This document shows, piece after piece, positions 26,561 through 35,795 of a DNA stretch of 64,000 bases. This DNA comes from Phocaeicola plebeius (GTDB lineage Bacteria > Bacteroidota > Bacteroidia > Bacteroidales > Bacteroidaceae): NCBI RefSeq assembly GCF_003437535.1, contig NZ_QSQT01000014.1:37594-101593 (forward strand). Direction: 5' to 3'. Below the pieces are notes generated by a model. The model worked only from the letters and a program-made list of their open reading frames with translations. It had not been told where the DNA came from and ran no database searches. Every line of letters starts with the position of its first letter. Position 1 is the first letter of the stretch. The position numbers and the translations under genes are program-made.

Positions 26561-28776
26561 CTATTTCTCGCTCATTTCAAAATGCCATTCTCCGGCAGCC
26601 AGCGTCAGCTGACGTTCGTTTTTCAGTTCGCCGTTCACACTCCAGCGCTGGAATTCGGCAGGAAGCACTACCTGTGCGGAAGTTCCTTCCGGTACCCGCA
26701 GGTACATGGTTCCACCGTGAGCCGACTTGTCCATTTCAAACACGATGCGACGACCGCCCGACAACGGCACCTGGGTACGGATGAAGTTCAAATGTGCCGG
26801 ATGAGGTGCCACACGGAATGTACGGAAAGCTGGTTCCAGCGTTTCAATGCCGGCGATGTATTGTGAAAGAATGGTCAGCGGACCGCCGCTCCAAGCGTGA
26901 TTGTAGGTACCGCCTCCGAAACCTTCACTGCCGATGCCCCAGCCTTCCCAAAGTGTGGTCAGCGGACTTTCTATCATGGCGCTATAACGCAACTTCATGC
27001 GGTTCAGGGCGTCCTGATAATACCCCATCGTGCAAAGAGCTTCGAGCACATATTTCTCCATGTACGGACTGGCATGATACCAGGTGGAAAAGAAAGGACG
27101 AATCACCGGATACAGTTCTTTGGGCAAGACTCCGGATACGACGGCCAGTGCCTGCGCACGGTCATCGGGTTTGCCCTGATAACCCGGAGAGACGTAGTAT
27201 TTTCCGTTCCAGAACGTACGGTGAAACTCTTTACGCAGCTTGTCGGCGGTGGTACGCGCCCAGGCAGCTTCTTCTGCCTCGCCAGCCAACTGGTTCATTT
27301 CTTCGTATCCTTTCAGGGCAATCGCATACCAGAGGTTGAACAGCAGGGTCATGTCCTTGTTTTCTCCCCAGTCGCCCCAGGTCCATCCGTCGGAACGGGG
27401 TATCACCAAGCCTTGGGCATCTGTTTTCCACACATGGATGTATTTCTTTACCCGTGGCAGCACGTCGGCAATGGTCTGCTGGTCGCCCGTACCCATATAG
27501 TAGGTCCAGAAACCGTAATGACTCACACTGGCTAGCATCTGCATGGGCAATTCATCCTTATAGTTTCCAGCCGGAACGGGTGCAAAGATGGTGCTATCGG
27601 CCCGCTGCCACCCCATCAGTTCATGAATACCCTTGCGAGTCAGCAGGTGAGCCTTTTCGTCGAGGGCATAGAAAGCTTCGCCCAATTCGTTCACCACGTC
27701 GCCCCACCACTGGGCACGCTCGCGATCGGGACAGTCCATATAGGTTCGCGCATGGTGATGTAGAGCGTACGCTGCGACTTGTCCCACAAACGGGTGAGCA
27801 TCGGGTCATCGCAGGAGAAACTGCCGGCAAAGGAGGTGTCGTAACCCGTCTCACGGTACTTCACATCAAGCACTTCCACACCTTCCGGAAGTTCATACAG
27901 CACATAGTGGCCGTTCATCCAGCCCTTGCATTCAAATGTCTGTTCTCCTTCACACGTGCGATATTCGGCAAATACGTTGGTGGCCGAACCGCCCCGGTAA
28001 TTATCCGTACGGATACGGATGCACTTGCCAGCCGGTGCTTTCAGGCGGATGTAAGGAGTTATCTGTGCATTGTAAGGCAGGTAAGCCCGCAGCAACGTAT
28101 CGCCCTGCATCTCTGTCTTCGCATAAGGCTTCAGCCCATAATCTTTCCAGAACGGAATGGGGCGGTCTACCAGCTGATTCCATCCGGCTTTTTCCAGTGT
28201 TATTTCCGTGGCTTTCTTCCATTTCTTGTCATCATAATCGGGCGACATGAAAGGGATATCTTTCACTGCATCGAACCCGATGTTTGACTCTGCCAGACGA
28301 TAGTTGGGCTGTTCGCCCTGCGGCACATAATAGGCCGGATGCTTTTTCACCCGCCATTTTGCATCGGGTTCCACCTCCTTGCCGTTGCAAGAAAGGGAGA
28401 AACTGATGCCTGCCGTAGAGGAATTGCGATGGCTGAAACCATCCTTGCCAAAGTACCACACCAGCAAGGCTACGGTATTCTCGCCCGCACGCAAGGCGGG
28501 AAGTGAAGTTATCACATCGCAATAGGTGTCCAAAGGGTTCGGACCGCGTTTCAATCCTCCTTCCGACACTTGCAACTCGCCGTTTACCCAAAGCCAGTAT
28601 TTCGTATCGGCAGCCAGACGCAGTTCCAGTGAACGGGGCTGTTCGTCCAATGTCACCGTATTACGGAAACACCACCATGTGCCGGGAGCAGCCGGCTCTT
28701 TCTCTTTTAAAGTCCAGACCTGTGCCTGTACATAAACAGACAGGCAGCAGACTAACATACATAACCACTTTTTCAT
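26561..28776 (-). pseudogene. Alpha-L-rhamnosidase (GH78), interrupted by a single-base deletion
   Basis: Two overlapping frames form one GH78 enzyme of about 738 residues. The first (28776-27691) holds a Sec signal (ending VQAQ) and the N-terminal beta domains and reaches KSQRTLYITMRE. The second (from about 27750 leftward to 26561) continues with TYMDCPDRERAQWWGD, the conserved GH78 block that holds the general acid, then the (alpha/alpha)6 barrel and C-terminal beta domain. One missing base near plus-strand 27745-27747 accounts for the break; restoring it makes the sequence continuous. The enzyme would release terminal rhamnose in the periplasm. As written it is broken, with the catalytic part separated from the signal. 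It overlaps the upstream esterase gene by four bases, so the arm is an operon. Confidence 0.85.
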
Positions 28777-30172
28777 TTCACTTCTATTTTTGCTGTACGG
28801 AATGGAAGCACCGGCATATCCGCATCTGTACGGAGACTGCCAATGGTCGCTTCATCAAAACAATAATATACCTGATAAGGTGCTTTCAATCCTCGCAGCG
28901 GAATCTGCAAGCTCTTGCCTTTCAAGCGGGCATTAACTGCAACCTGTTTCCCTGTACAGTCTACGACCGTCAAGCCTGTCACCTCTTTGGTGGTGGAATG
29001 CAAGGTATTAAAATTCCCCTCCAACGTGACTTCCAGGTTTCGCTTCACCACGCGAGCATCGTGCAGACACGGACTCTCGTAAGCACCGGTGAACTGTCCG
29101 TAGACTTTGTCCATAGCCAGACAGGCCAGACGTTCTCCAATGGCCCGCTTGTTACGCGGATGAATGTCTTTTACATTCTCCACCAAATCAGAAATATTGA
29201 TCATGGCAGTATTCTTTACCTGTCCTAACATGAGTTCCTGCTGCTCGCGCAACAAAGCCGGGGTGTTGTTCTTCGCTCCGTACGTATGAGGTGCAATCTG
29301 CACGTAATAGAACGGGAAGTCCCATTCGAAATCTTTTCGCCACGCCTCCACCATCTTGGATACCAGACGGGCATACGAAGGTGCATTTTCGTGATTGCTT
29401 TCTCCCTGATACCAGATGCATCCGGCAATCTGATAAGGCACCAGCGGATGAATCATCTGATTATACAATACACCCGGCTTAATCGGCCACCAGGGATAGT
29501 CTTTTAATTTATTCTTCGAAAGTATCTCATCTTTTTCCACGATTTCGGCCGGTGTCCACACTTCAGCCGGTGTACCTCCCCAGGCGGATACTAAAATTCC
29601 TACGGGCACTTTCAGATGTTCAGTCAGGTAGCGGGCAAAGAAGTAAGCAGTGGCACGCGCATACTTTCGGGAGTAGCCACCTCCCACTTTGTGCGGCAGT
29701 CGGTCTGAGGTGTATCGGCTCCTTGCTTGGGATTATGGAAGATACGCACAGACGGGCTAGCGGCCTGTTTCACCTCCTGCTCGCCATTCATGATTCCCAT
29801 ATTGGCCGACCATTCCATGTTCGATTGTCCGCTGCACAGCCAGACTTCACCCAACATCACATCCGACAATTTCCGGCTGTCGTTTCCGCCTTTCACTTCA
29901 AGTGTATACGGACCTCCGGCACGTCCGGTCGGCACCTCTGCCTTCCAGCGTCCCTGATTATCGACCACCGTACGCACGGTGTCACCCGGATTCCATTCGG
30001 AGAGAATCATCAGGGTTTCAGACGGATTTCCCCATCCCCATACGGCTACCTTACTGTTCTGTTGTAACACCATTCCATCAGAGAAAACCGACGGAAGCTG
30101 AATCTGTGCCTTCACCTCCATTCCGAAAGTCAAGGCCAGCATTCCTAAAATAAGATGCGTTGTGTTTTTCAT
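28773..30172 (-). pseudogene. Sialate-O-acetylesterase-like SGNH esterase, interrupted by a single-base deletion
   Basis: Two overlapping frames make up one esterase of about 466 residues. The N-terminal frame (30172-29624) has a signal peptide, the DGMVLQQN and VWGW landmarks, and the nucleophile motif SGQSNMEWS. The C-terminal frame (about 29660 leftward to 28773) begins ATAYFFARYL and carries WYQGESN and the catalytic His region DIHPRNK. The break falls near plus-strand 29652-29660 and splits Ser from His, so neither half can be active. In glycan loci such enzymes remove O-acetyl groups. It lies 85 bases after the GH2 gene and overlaps the rhamnosidase start by four bases. Confidence 0.85.
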
Positions 30173-30257
30173 TGTTCTATGTATTCATGTGAAAATTCCT
30201 GCAAACAAAGGTAGAAGAACTATCCCAAGTTTGCAGGAAAAAATGATATTTCTGTGG

Positions 30258-33053
30258 TTATTTTTGATTTTTGGCGGAAGACAAAATACTTAAATCTTTC
30301 GCATCGACTTCAGAAGAAGGATTGAAGCGGTCACTGCACATGTATTTCTTCAAGCTGTAGAGTAACTGACGGGCTTCCGTACGTTTATCCATGTCCTGCC
30401 AGAAATCGATTCCCGATACAAGTAGCTTGCCCTTACCCACCTTCGCTTCGAACAGCAAAGCCAGCGGACGGTTCGTAAACCAGTCGTCGATAACCCGTAC
30501 AATCGGCTGCAAGTTCTTGTTAATCTTGGCCACTTCAATAGCACCGGAATGACTCATGGCATCCCACCACTGATAATCACTGTAATACTCTGTGGGGAAC
30601 TCTGAAAGTGCCGGATGAGCAGGGTTACACAAGATACCTAGCGTGTGCGGTGCTTGTCCCAGCGTCCAGGCCGTATTCCAGAAGATGCTGGAGAAACCTA
30701 TCTCAACTTCACCTCCCGCTTCAGCAGGCAAGGAGCCTTTCCGTAAAGAAAGCAGTACGTTGCCACCTTCCTGAAGACGTTGCAACGCTTTTGCATCCAG
30801 ACGGTCGGTCATCAGCAGTTGTGCTTCATCAGCTACTTTCTGTACCGCAGCAGGATATACCCAGATGTGCCAGCTGTTGGCGTAATCTCCCAATGTAGCT
30901 TCCAGTGTCAGGCATGAAGGAACGTCCACCTTATCCAACGGAATCTCCAGTTGTCCCAGCGGAATACAGTTGCCGATACCTACCGGCTGATGTGCCAGCT
31001 TGCCCGAAGCGATAGTCTTTCCTTCTTTTGTTTTCAGAGTCCAGGCAGTAGAGGTCACCTCCAACGGAGCGGCTCCGAAATGCGCCACTTCCAGACTACC
31101 TTTCACGGTTTCCTTGTTGGTATAAATCAGCTTCGGCAAACGCAGCAATGGCACCGTGCTGTTACAAAAACGACGGTATTCTTCCGGACGGATGTAGCCT
31201 TTCTCTTCCCAAAACGCATCGAGCACTCCTACCAGCGCCGTACCCTGACCCGGGAAATCAGACAAGCCCAACAACTGGAATCCACCGAAGTCTTTTGTAC
31301 GCAAGGCGGCTTCAATATCGGCCTTATAACACAAAGCCTGCAATTTTCCGGAAGCCAACAGGAAACTGTCTGCCAAATGTGCCATACCGTTTTCAGCCAG
31401 TGTTTCCTGGAATATCTCAAAGTTGCGCGGACGCATCACCCCATCGTATTTAGCCATTTCCTTAAAGTTGGGATATACACACCACTGACCGATTTCGTGG
31501 CTCACCATCGGCTGCTGGAAACGCCCGACATATTCCGACCAGTCATAATCGGTACGCGGTGCCTGTGCATTGATAATACTCTTTACTCCTTGTCCCCATG
31601 CCTGAATACGAGGGTTAGAATCGCTCAAGAAGTCGTTAACCGGCAAATTGGGCCATCCGGCACCCGAACAATATAAACGGCGGGCATCGCGCTCTTTCCA
31701 GGTAGTAACGAAATTAGTCAGATAGGCATTACTTCCCTCACCAGCCGGTTCGTTACCGTACATCATCATGCAGAAAGAAGGATGGTTACCAAACTCACGG
31801 ACGATGCGTTCACTTTCCTCCCAGATAAAGCGATCCAGATCACCTCCGTCGCCAATGGTAGTCGACTGGTTAGCCCAGGAAGAACATTCTATCTCCAGGT
31901 ACATACCCATCTCATCGGCAGCCACAAAAGCAGCTTCCGGCGGACACCAGGAATGGAAACGCACGTGATTCAATCCGTGTTGCTGGCAGGTGGTATAAAT
32001 CTTTTTCCAGGACTCTACATCCGTAGGTGGGAAACCGGTCTTCGGGAATACGGCACAATCCAGCGTACCACGCAGGAACAAACGGCGGTCGTTAATGGTC
32101 AATTTTCCGTCTACGACCTTCACATCGCGGAAACCAAAGCGTTCCGTATAGACATCCGTTTCACCGCTCTCTGCATCCTTCACACTCAGCTTCAAATCAT
32201 ATAAGGATGGAGAAAACTCATCCCAGCACTTAATATCTCCCTTCATGGCCAGCGACATCACCACCTGATTCTTGCCCGGCTTCAAGGTAGACTGTTGCTG
32301 TACTTTTTCATTGCCTACCGTCATTTCGAGTACCACACTCGTTTCTTTCTCATAACGGTTCATCAAGGAAGCCGACACACTGACTTTCTTGGCCAGACGC
32401 TCCGGCATAATCTTGACAGAAGACACATTTACTTCCGGTTTTACCTCTAAGAACATGTCACCCACTACCCCATTCCAGTTTCCTTGCGTATGGTCGGAAA
32501 TGCTGTGTGAGTTCTCCCCCGGATCGATGTTCTTCACCCGGTTATCCACACACAGCATCAACACATGCTTTCCAGCTGAAAGCTTGCCTGTCAGGTCATA
32601 ACGGTGAGGAGCACCCAGGGCATTCCGCATACCGATTTCCTTTCCGTCTACATACAAACGGCTTTCCCAGTGGCAGCGTTCCAGAAAGAGAGAAATATCC
32701 TTTCCTTCCCAACTGTCCGGAATCACCACTTCTTTCTGATACCACGCCTTACCTTTGTAATATTTTACCGGTTGAAGCCAAAAAGGCACCTTGATATTTC
32801 CAGCCTCACGGTATTTGGCATACGAAGGTTTAAAGAAATAGGAAGAATCTACAATACCGCCTGTCCAATCAGTCCCCACGGCAATATCTTCCCCCAAACC
32901 GTTGGAAGCCATTGATCCCGGCAGTTCAATCACCCGGCTCCAGTCCATACTGTCCGTAGAGAACGTCCATGAGCCAGACAGATCAATCTTGTCAGTCTGC
33001 TGACTGCAAGAAAAACAAAGCAAAGAAAATGAGAGTAATGCTGCTGCTTTCAT
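30258..33053 (-). CDS. Glycoside hydrolase family 2 enzyme (beta-galactosidase/beta-glucuronidase-like), arm 2
   Basis: A 931-residue lipoprotein; the ATG at 33053 puts the lipobox at Cys 16 (CFSC) and is preferred over a start 14 codons upstream. The sugar-binding domain contains DLSGSWTF and a jelly-roll (about 20-205), followed by an Ig-like domain and the TIM barrel from about 315. The barrel carries FLRGTLDC, FHSWCPPEAAF, GNE with acid/base Glu 435 and SHE with nucleophile Glu 520. About 300 residues follow the barrel. It heads the arm esterase-rhamnosidase and is divergently transcribed from the AraC gene. A second, related GH2 is encoded at the far end of the locus. Substrate is not certain; beta-galactose or beta-glucuronic acid in plant glycans is likely. 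Confidence 0.85.
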   Translation of the reverse strand: MKAAALLSFSLLCFSCSQQTDKIDLSGSWTFSTDSMDWSRVIELPGSMASNGLGEDIAVGTDWTGGIVDSSYFFKPSYAKYREAGNIKVPFWLQPVKYYKGKAWYQKEVVIPDSWEGKDISLFLERCHWESRLYVDGKEIGMRNALGAPHRYDLTGKLSAGKHVLMLCVDNRVKNIDPGENSHSISDHTQGNWNGVVGDMFLEVKPEVNVSSVKIMPERLAKKVSVSASLMNRYEKETSVVLEMTVGNEKVQQQSTLKPGKNQVVMSLAMKGDIKCWDEFSPSLYDLKLSVKDAESGETDVYTERFGFRDVKVVDGKLTINDRRLFLRGTLDCAVFPKTGFPPTDVESWKKIYTTCQQHGLNHVRFHSWCPPEAAFVAADEMGMYLEIECSSWANQSTTIGDGGDLDRFIWEESERIVREFGNHPSFCMMMYGNEPAGEGSNAYLTNFVTTWKERDARRLYCSGAGWPNLPVNDFLSDSNPRIQAWGQGVKSIINAQAPRTDYDWSEYVGRFQQPMVSHEIGQWCVYPNFKEMAKYDGVMRPRNFEIFQETLAENGMAHLADSFLLASGKLQALCYKADIEAALRTKDFGGFQLLGLSDFPGQGTALVGVLDAFWEEKGYIRPEEYRRFCNSTVPLLRLPKLIYTNKETVKGSLEVAHFGAAPLEVTSTAWTLKTKEGKTIASGKLAHQPVGIGNCIPLGQLEIPLDKVDVPSCLTLEATLGDYANSWHIWVYPAAVQKVADEAQLLMTDRLDAKALQRLQEGGNVLLSLRKGSLPAEAGGEVEIGFSSIFWNTAWTLGQAPHTLGILCNPAHPALSEFPTEYYSDYQWWDAMSHSGAIEVAKINKNLQPIVRVIDDWFTNRPLALLFEAKVGKGKLLVSGIDFWQDMDKRTEARQLLYSLKKYMCSDRFNPSSEVDAKDLSILSSAKNQK

Positions 33054-33092
33054 ATTATCAAATTTTGAGTTTACAAACCATTTCACAGATGA

Positions 33093-33100
33093 CAAAATTA
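33093..33100 (-). promoter_or_regulatory. -7 box of the GH2/esterase/rhamnosidase arm
   Basis: Minus strand TAATTTTG matches TAnnTTTG, about 40 bases before the GH2 ATG. No clear -33 TTTG, as expected if the AraC protein is needed for activation. Confidence 0.4.
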
Positions 33101-33227
33101 CGCATAAACCACCATCTCCGAATGTGGTATTTTCGCAAAAGGATGTAATATTTTTCGATTTTAAGTTTTATCTTTCTGAAAGGAGAAATCTCTTCAGGAA
33201 GTCTCCACTAAAATCCAAATAAATACC

Positions 33228-33235
33228 TACATTTG
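33228..33235 (+). promoter_or_regulatory. -7 box (TACATTTG) of the AraC gene
   Basis: Exact TAnnTTTG 20 bases before the AraC start, inside the 202-base divergent region. Confidence 0.45.
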
Positions 33236-33255
33236 TCCTCACAAACAAATACACT

Positions 33256-34137
33256 ATGGAAAAGAAGAAAGACGGATTCCCCAATGAGAAAGCCATCGTC
33301 ATTCCTCAAGAGAATCTTTTGAAAATAAAAGAAAACCCCATGACTCGTCTGCTGCATCCCACAGATGTTGGCTACTATCCGCATGCGGAAGGTCACTACC
33401 GGGAACGTGCAGAAGGAAGCCCGCAGCACATTCTGATTTACTGCCACGAAGGAGAAGGCTGGTACAATATCGGAAAAGGAAGATGCACGGTAAAAAAGAA
33501 CGATTTCTTCATTATCGAAGCGGGTACACCGCATGTATACGCCGCTTCTACCAGCCATCCGTGGAGCATTTACTGGATTCATTTTACCGGTGAACAAAGC
33601 CACCTGTTTTCCGAGCTGTTCAACCGTACCATCTACATTGACGATTCGCCTACGGCCCGTTTCAACGACCGCATCCAGTTGTTCAATGAGATTTTAGTAA
33701 ACCTTGAAATGGGATACAGCATTGAAAACTTAGAGTACATCACGCTCTGCCTATGGTACCTGCTCGGCTCCTTCCGGTACATTCCTCAGTTCCGCGAAAT
33801 CAACAAGCCCAAAACACAAGATACCATACAGAAAGTCATCAACTACATGAAGGCTAATCTGGACAAGCAACTGACACTGGAAGACATGGCCAAAAGCGTG
33901 AACTACTCACCTACTTATCTGAGTACACTCTTTACACAAAAATCGGGTATGTCTCCCATCAACTATTTCAATCAGTTGAAAATTCAGAAGGCATGCCAGC
34001 TCTTGGACTTTACCGACAAGAAAGCAAAAGAAATAGCTTTTGAACTCGCCTTTAATGATCCGTATTATTTTTCAAAAGTATTCACCAAATACATGCACAT
34101 GTCACCTAAAGAATATCGGATGAAGAAAAAGGGATGA
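33256..34137 (+). CDS. AraC family activator with cupin sensor domain
   Basis: A 293-residue one-component regulator. Residues about 30-165 form a cupin-like sugar-binding domain (HILIYCHEGEGWY, KKNDFFIIEAGTPHVYA). Residues about 195-290 form the double HTH of AraC proteins: LTLEDMAKSVNYSPTYLSTLF and AKEIAFELAFNDPYYFSKVF, ending with the typical SPKEYR. Being cytosolic, it should respond to an imported mono- or oligosaccharide, which fits the MFS transporter in the locus. It sits between the two arms: divergent from the GH2 arm and convergent with SusD, and it is the likely activator of both. Confidence 0.92.
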   Translation: MEKKKDGFPNEKAIVIPQENLLKIKENPMTRLLHPTDVGYYPHAEGHYRERAEGSPQHILIYCHEGEGWYNIGKGRCTVKKNDFFIIEAGTPHVYAASTSHPWSIYWIHFTGEQSHLFSELFNRTIYIDDSPTARFNDRIQLFNEILVNLEMGYSIENLEYITLCLWYLLGSFRYIPQFREINKPKTQDTIQKVINYMKANLDKQLTLEDMAKSVNYSPTYLSTLFTQKSGMSPINYFNQLKIQKACQLLDFTDKKAKEIAFELAFNDPYYFSKVFTKYMHMSPKEYRMKKKG

Positions 34138-34162
34138 GAAAAACTCATCCCTTCTTTTTTTT
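34131..34162 (+). terminator. Terminator overlapping the AraC stop codon
   Basis: GGGATGAG (34131-34138) pairs with CTCATCCC (34144-34151) around five A, followed by a T-rich run; the TGA stop lies in the first arm. Confidence 0.8.
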
Positions 34163-34190
34163 AAATATTATCGAACAATTTACCCCTGAA

Positions 34191-35741
34191 TCACCATCCT
34201 TCACTTGGTGTACACAAATCATTTGTCTCCAACTCCTTTGCAGGAATAGGATAATAATAATAACGGTTCGTACCATTCACTACACCCGTCATAAACTGCG
34301 AATAACGTACAGGATTACAAGTCTTCAAGCGTTCCTCTAACAGCCCCCAGCGGCGCAAGTCGTAAAAACGTTCCCCTTCCACAAAAAACTCAATAGCACG
34401 CTGATGTTCCAAGTCCTCAAAAATAGCATTTTCTGTCATAGCTCCGCTGTAATCATTCAGATTAGCCCGCCGACGTATCTCATTGATATAGGAGACAGAC
34501 TTTACCAAATCTTTCTGTGTCGGACTGAACAAATAACACTCGGCCAACTGTAAAAGAACTTCCGCATAACGGATTGCACGCTCATTAATGCTTGACATAC
34601 AACTAGCCGGTTCCCGTTCCATCGTATTCCAATTCTGATATTTCAATATCCAATACGTATTCCAATCCGCTTTAGGAAACACATCGCGGAACGGACGCAA
34701 ATAATACATACATTCTGGATAATCCCATGCCACACTCATACGTGCGCGATAATCATAGTTCCCGTCCTTGTCACGTTCTTTCAGGAATATATCCATCATC
34801 TGCTGAGTGGGTTGGGCTTCAAACCAACCTCCAACTTCCTCAGCAGCATATTCTACCGGACGACTGTTTGTCTGAGTGGAATTAATATTCTCCCCGTCTC
34901 CCCAGACATCCGTCCCTCCGACTTGGTCTATCAACAGTTCAAAAATACTCTCCTCATTGTTCTCGTGTGCCTCATCAAAGTTCCAAGCAAAATCCACCAG
35001 TTTATATGTATAAGGCGAGTGGGTCAATGGTTCCAACACCTTGATAGCTTTATCATATTCCTCCATATATAAATAAATCTTCCCCATCGTAGCATAAGCC
35101 GCACCTTTACTCGGTTTTCCTTTTCCTGTCGGCTGAATCGGCAAAAAGGAAGCGGCTGCATCCAAATCCACCAATGCCTGGTTCCATACCTCCTGTTGGG
35201 TAGATTTAGCCAAAGGGAAGGTAGAGGGAGACTGGGATGCCGTCAAACGTAAAGGCACGTCCTTAAACTCCTTGGCCAACTGAAACAAATAAAAGCCACG
35301 GATAAACAAGCATTCTCCTTTTACCTTGTCTATAAAGTCAGCGGACAATATTTCCTGTTTTTCTTCCAGTCTCTGCAAAATGGAGTTCGTGCGATACAAG
35401 GCATTGTAGAACTGATAGAACATACCTTGCGACAAGGAATTTCCATTCGAGTTCGTAAAATAACATGCCTGATACACTTCACTAATATCATTTCGAAATT
35501 CTACTTCATCGGCACGTGCAATACGCATCATCACACCACGTGTCCCATAGTACCCTCCATTCAGCGCATTTTTTAACGGAGTGTAACAAGACACTAAAGC
35601 CTTTTCAAAGTCTGCTTCATTTTGCCAGAAAGTTTCTTCAGTAGCAGCATTCGGATTGACCTGATCCAACTGTGCATCACAAGAAGACAACAACACGATG
35701 CCCATCAATCCCATATAAAGTAAACTATTAATTCGTTTCAT
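34191..35741 (-). CDS. SusD/RagB-type glycan-binding lipoprotein
   Basis: A 516-residue outer-membrane lipoprotein; the ATG at 35741 gives a signal ending in a lipobox (LLSSC, Cys 21) and is better than a start 18 codons upstream. It carries the family pattern of N-terminal helical TPR-like units (ALVSCYTPLKNAL), KGECLFIRGFYLFQLAKEFKDVPL in two overlapping helices and a C-terminal RAIEFFVEGERFYDLRRWG block. It binds glycan at the cell surface and lids the SusC barrel. It follows susC by 54 bases and is the last gene of the major arm. Confidence 0.95.
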   Translation of the reverse strand: MKRINSLLYMGLMGIVLLSSCDAQLDQVNPNAATEETFWQNEADFEKALVSCYTPLKNALNGGYYGTRGVMMRIARADEVEFRNDISEVYQACYFTNSNGNSLSQGMFYQFYNALYRTNSILQRLEEKQEILSADFIDKVKGECLFIRGFYLFQLAKEFKDVPLRLTASQSPSTFPLAKSTQQEVWNQALVDLDAAASFLPIQPTGKGKPSKGAAYATMGKIYLYMEEYDKAIKVLEPLTHSPYTYKLVDFAWNFDEAHENNEESIFELLIDQVGGTDVWGDGENINSTQTNSRPVEYAAEEVGGWFEAQPTQQMMDIFLKERDKDGNYDYRARMSVAWDYPECMYYLRPFRDVFPKADWNTYWILKYQNWNTMEREPASCMSSINERAIRYAEVLLQLAECYLFSPTQKDLVKSVSYINEIRRRANLNDYSGAMTENAIFEDLEHQRAIEFFVEGERFYDLRRWGLLEERLKTCNPVRYSQFMTGVVNGTNRYYYYPIPAKELETNDLCTPSEGW

Positions 35742-35795
35742 ATTTTTTTCTTTAAAGTAATACATTTGTCGTATCGGAATGAATACTCTTCTCAT

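Noticed and set aside
27454..28287. 277-residue plus-strand frame opposite the rhamnosidase
   Set aside because: It is the antisense shadow of conserved GH78 sequence and has no start or domain support.
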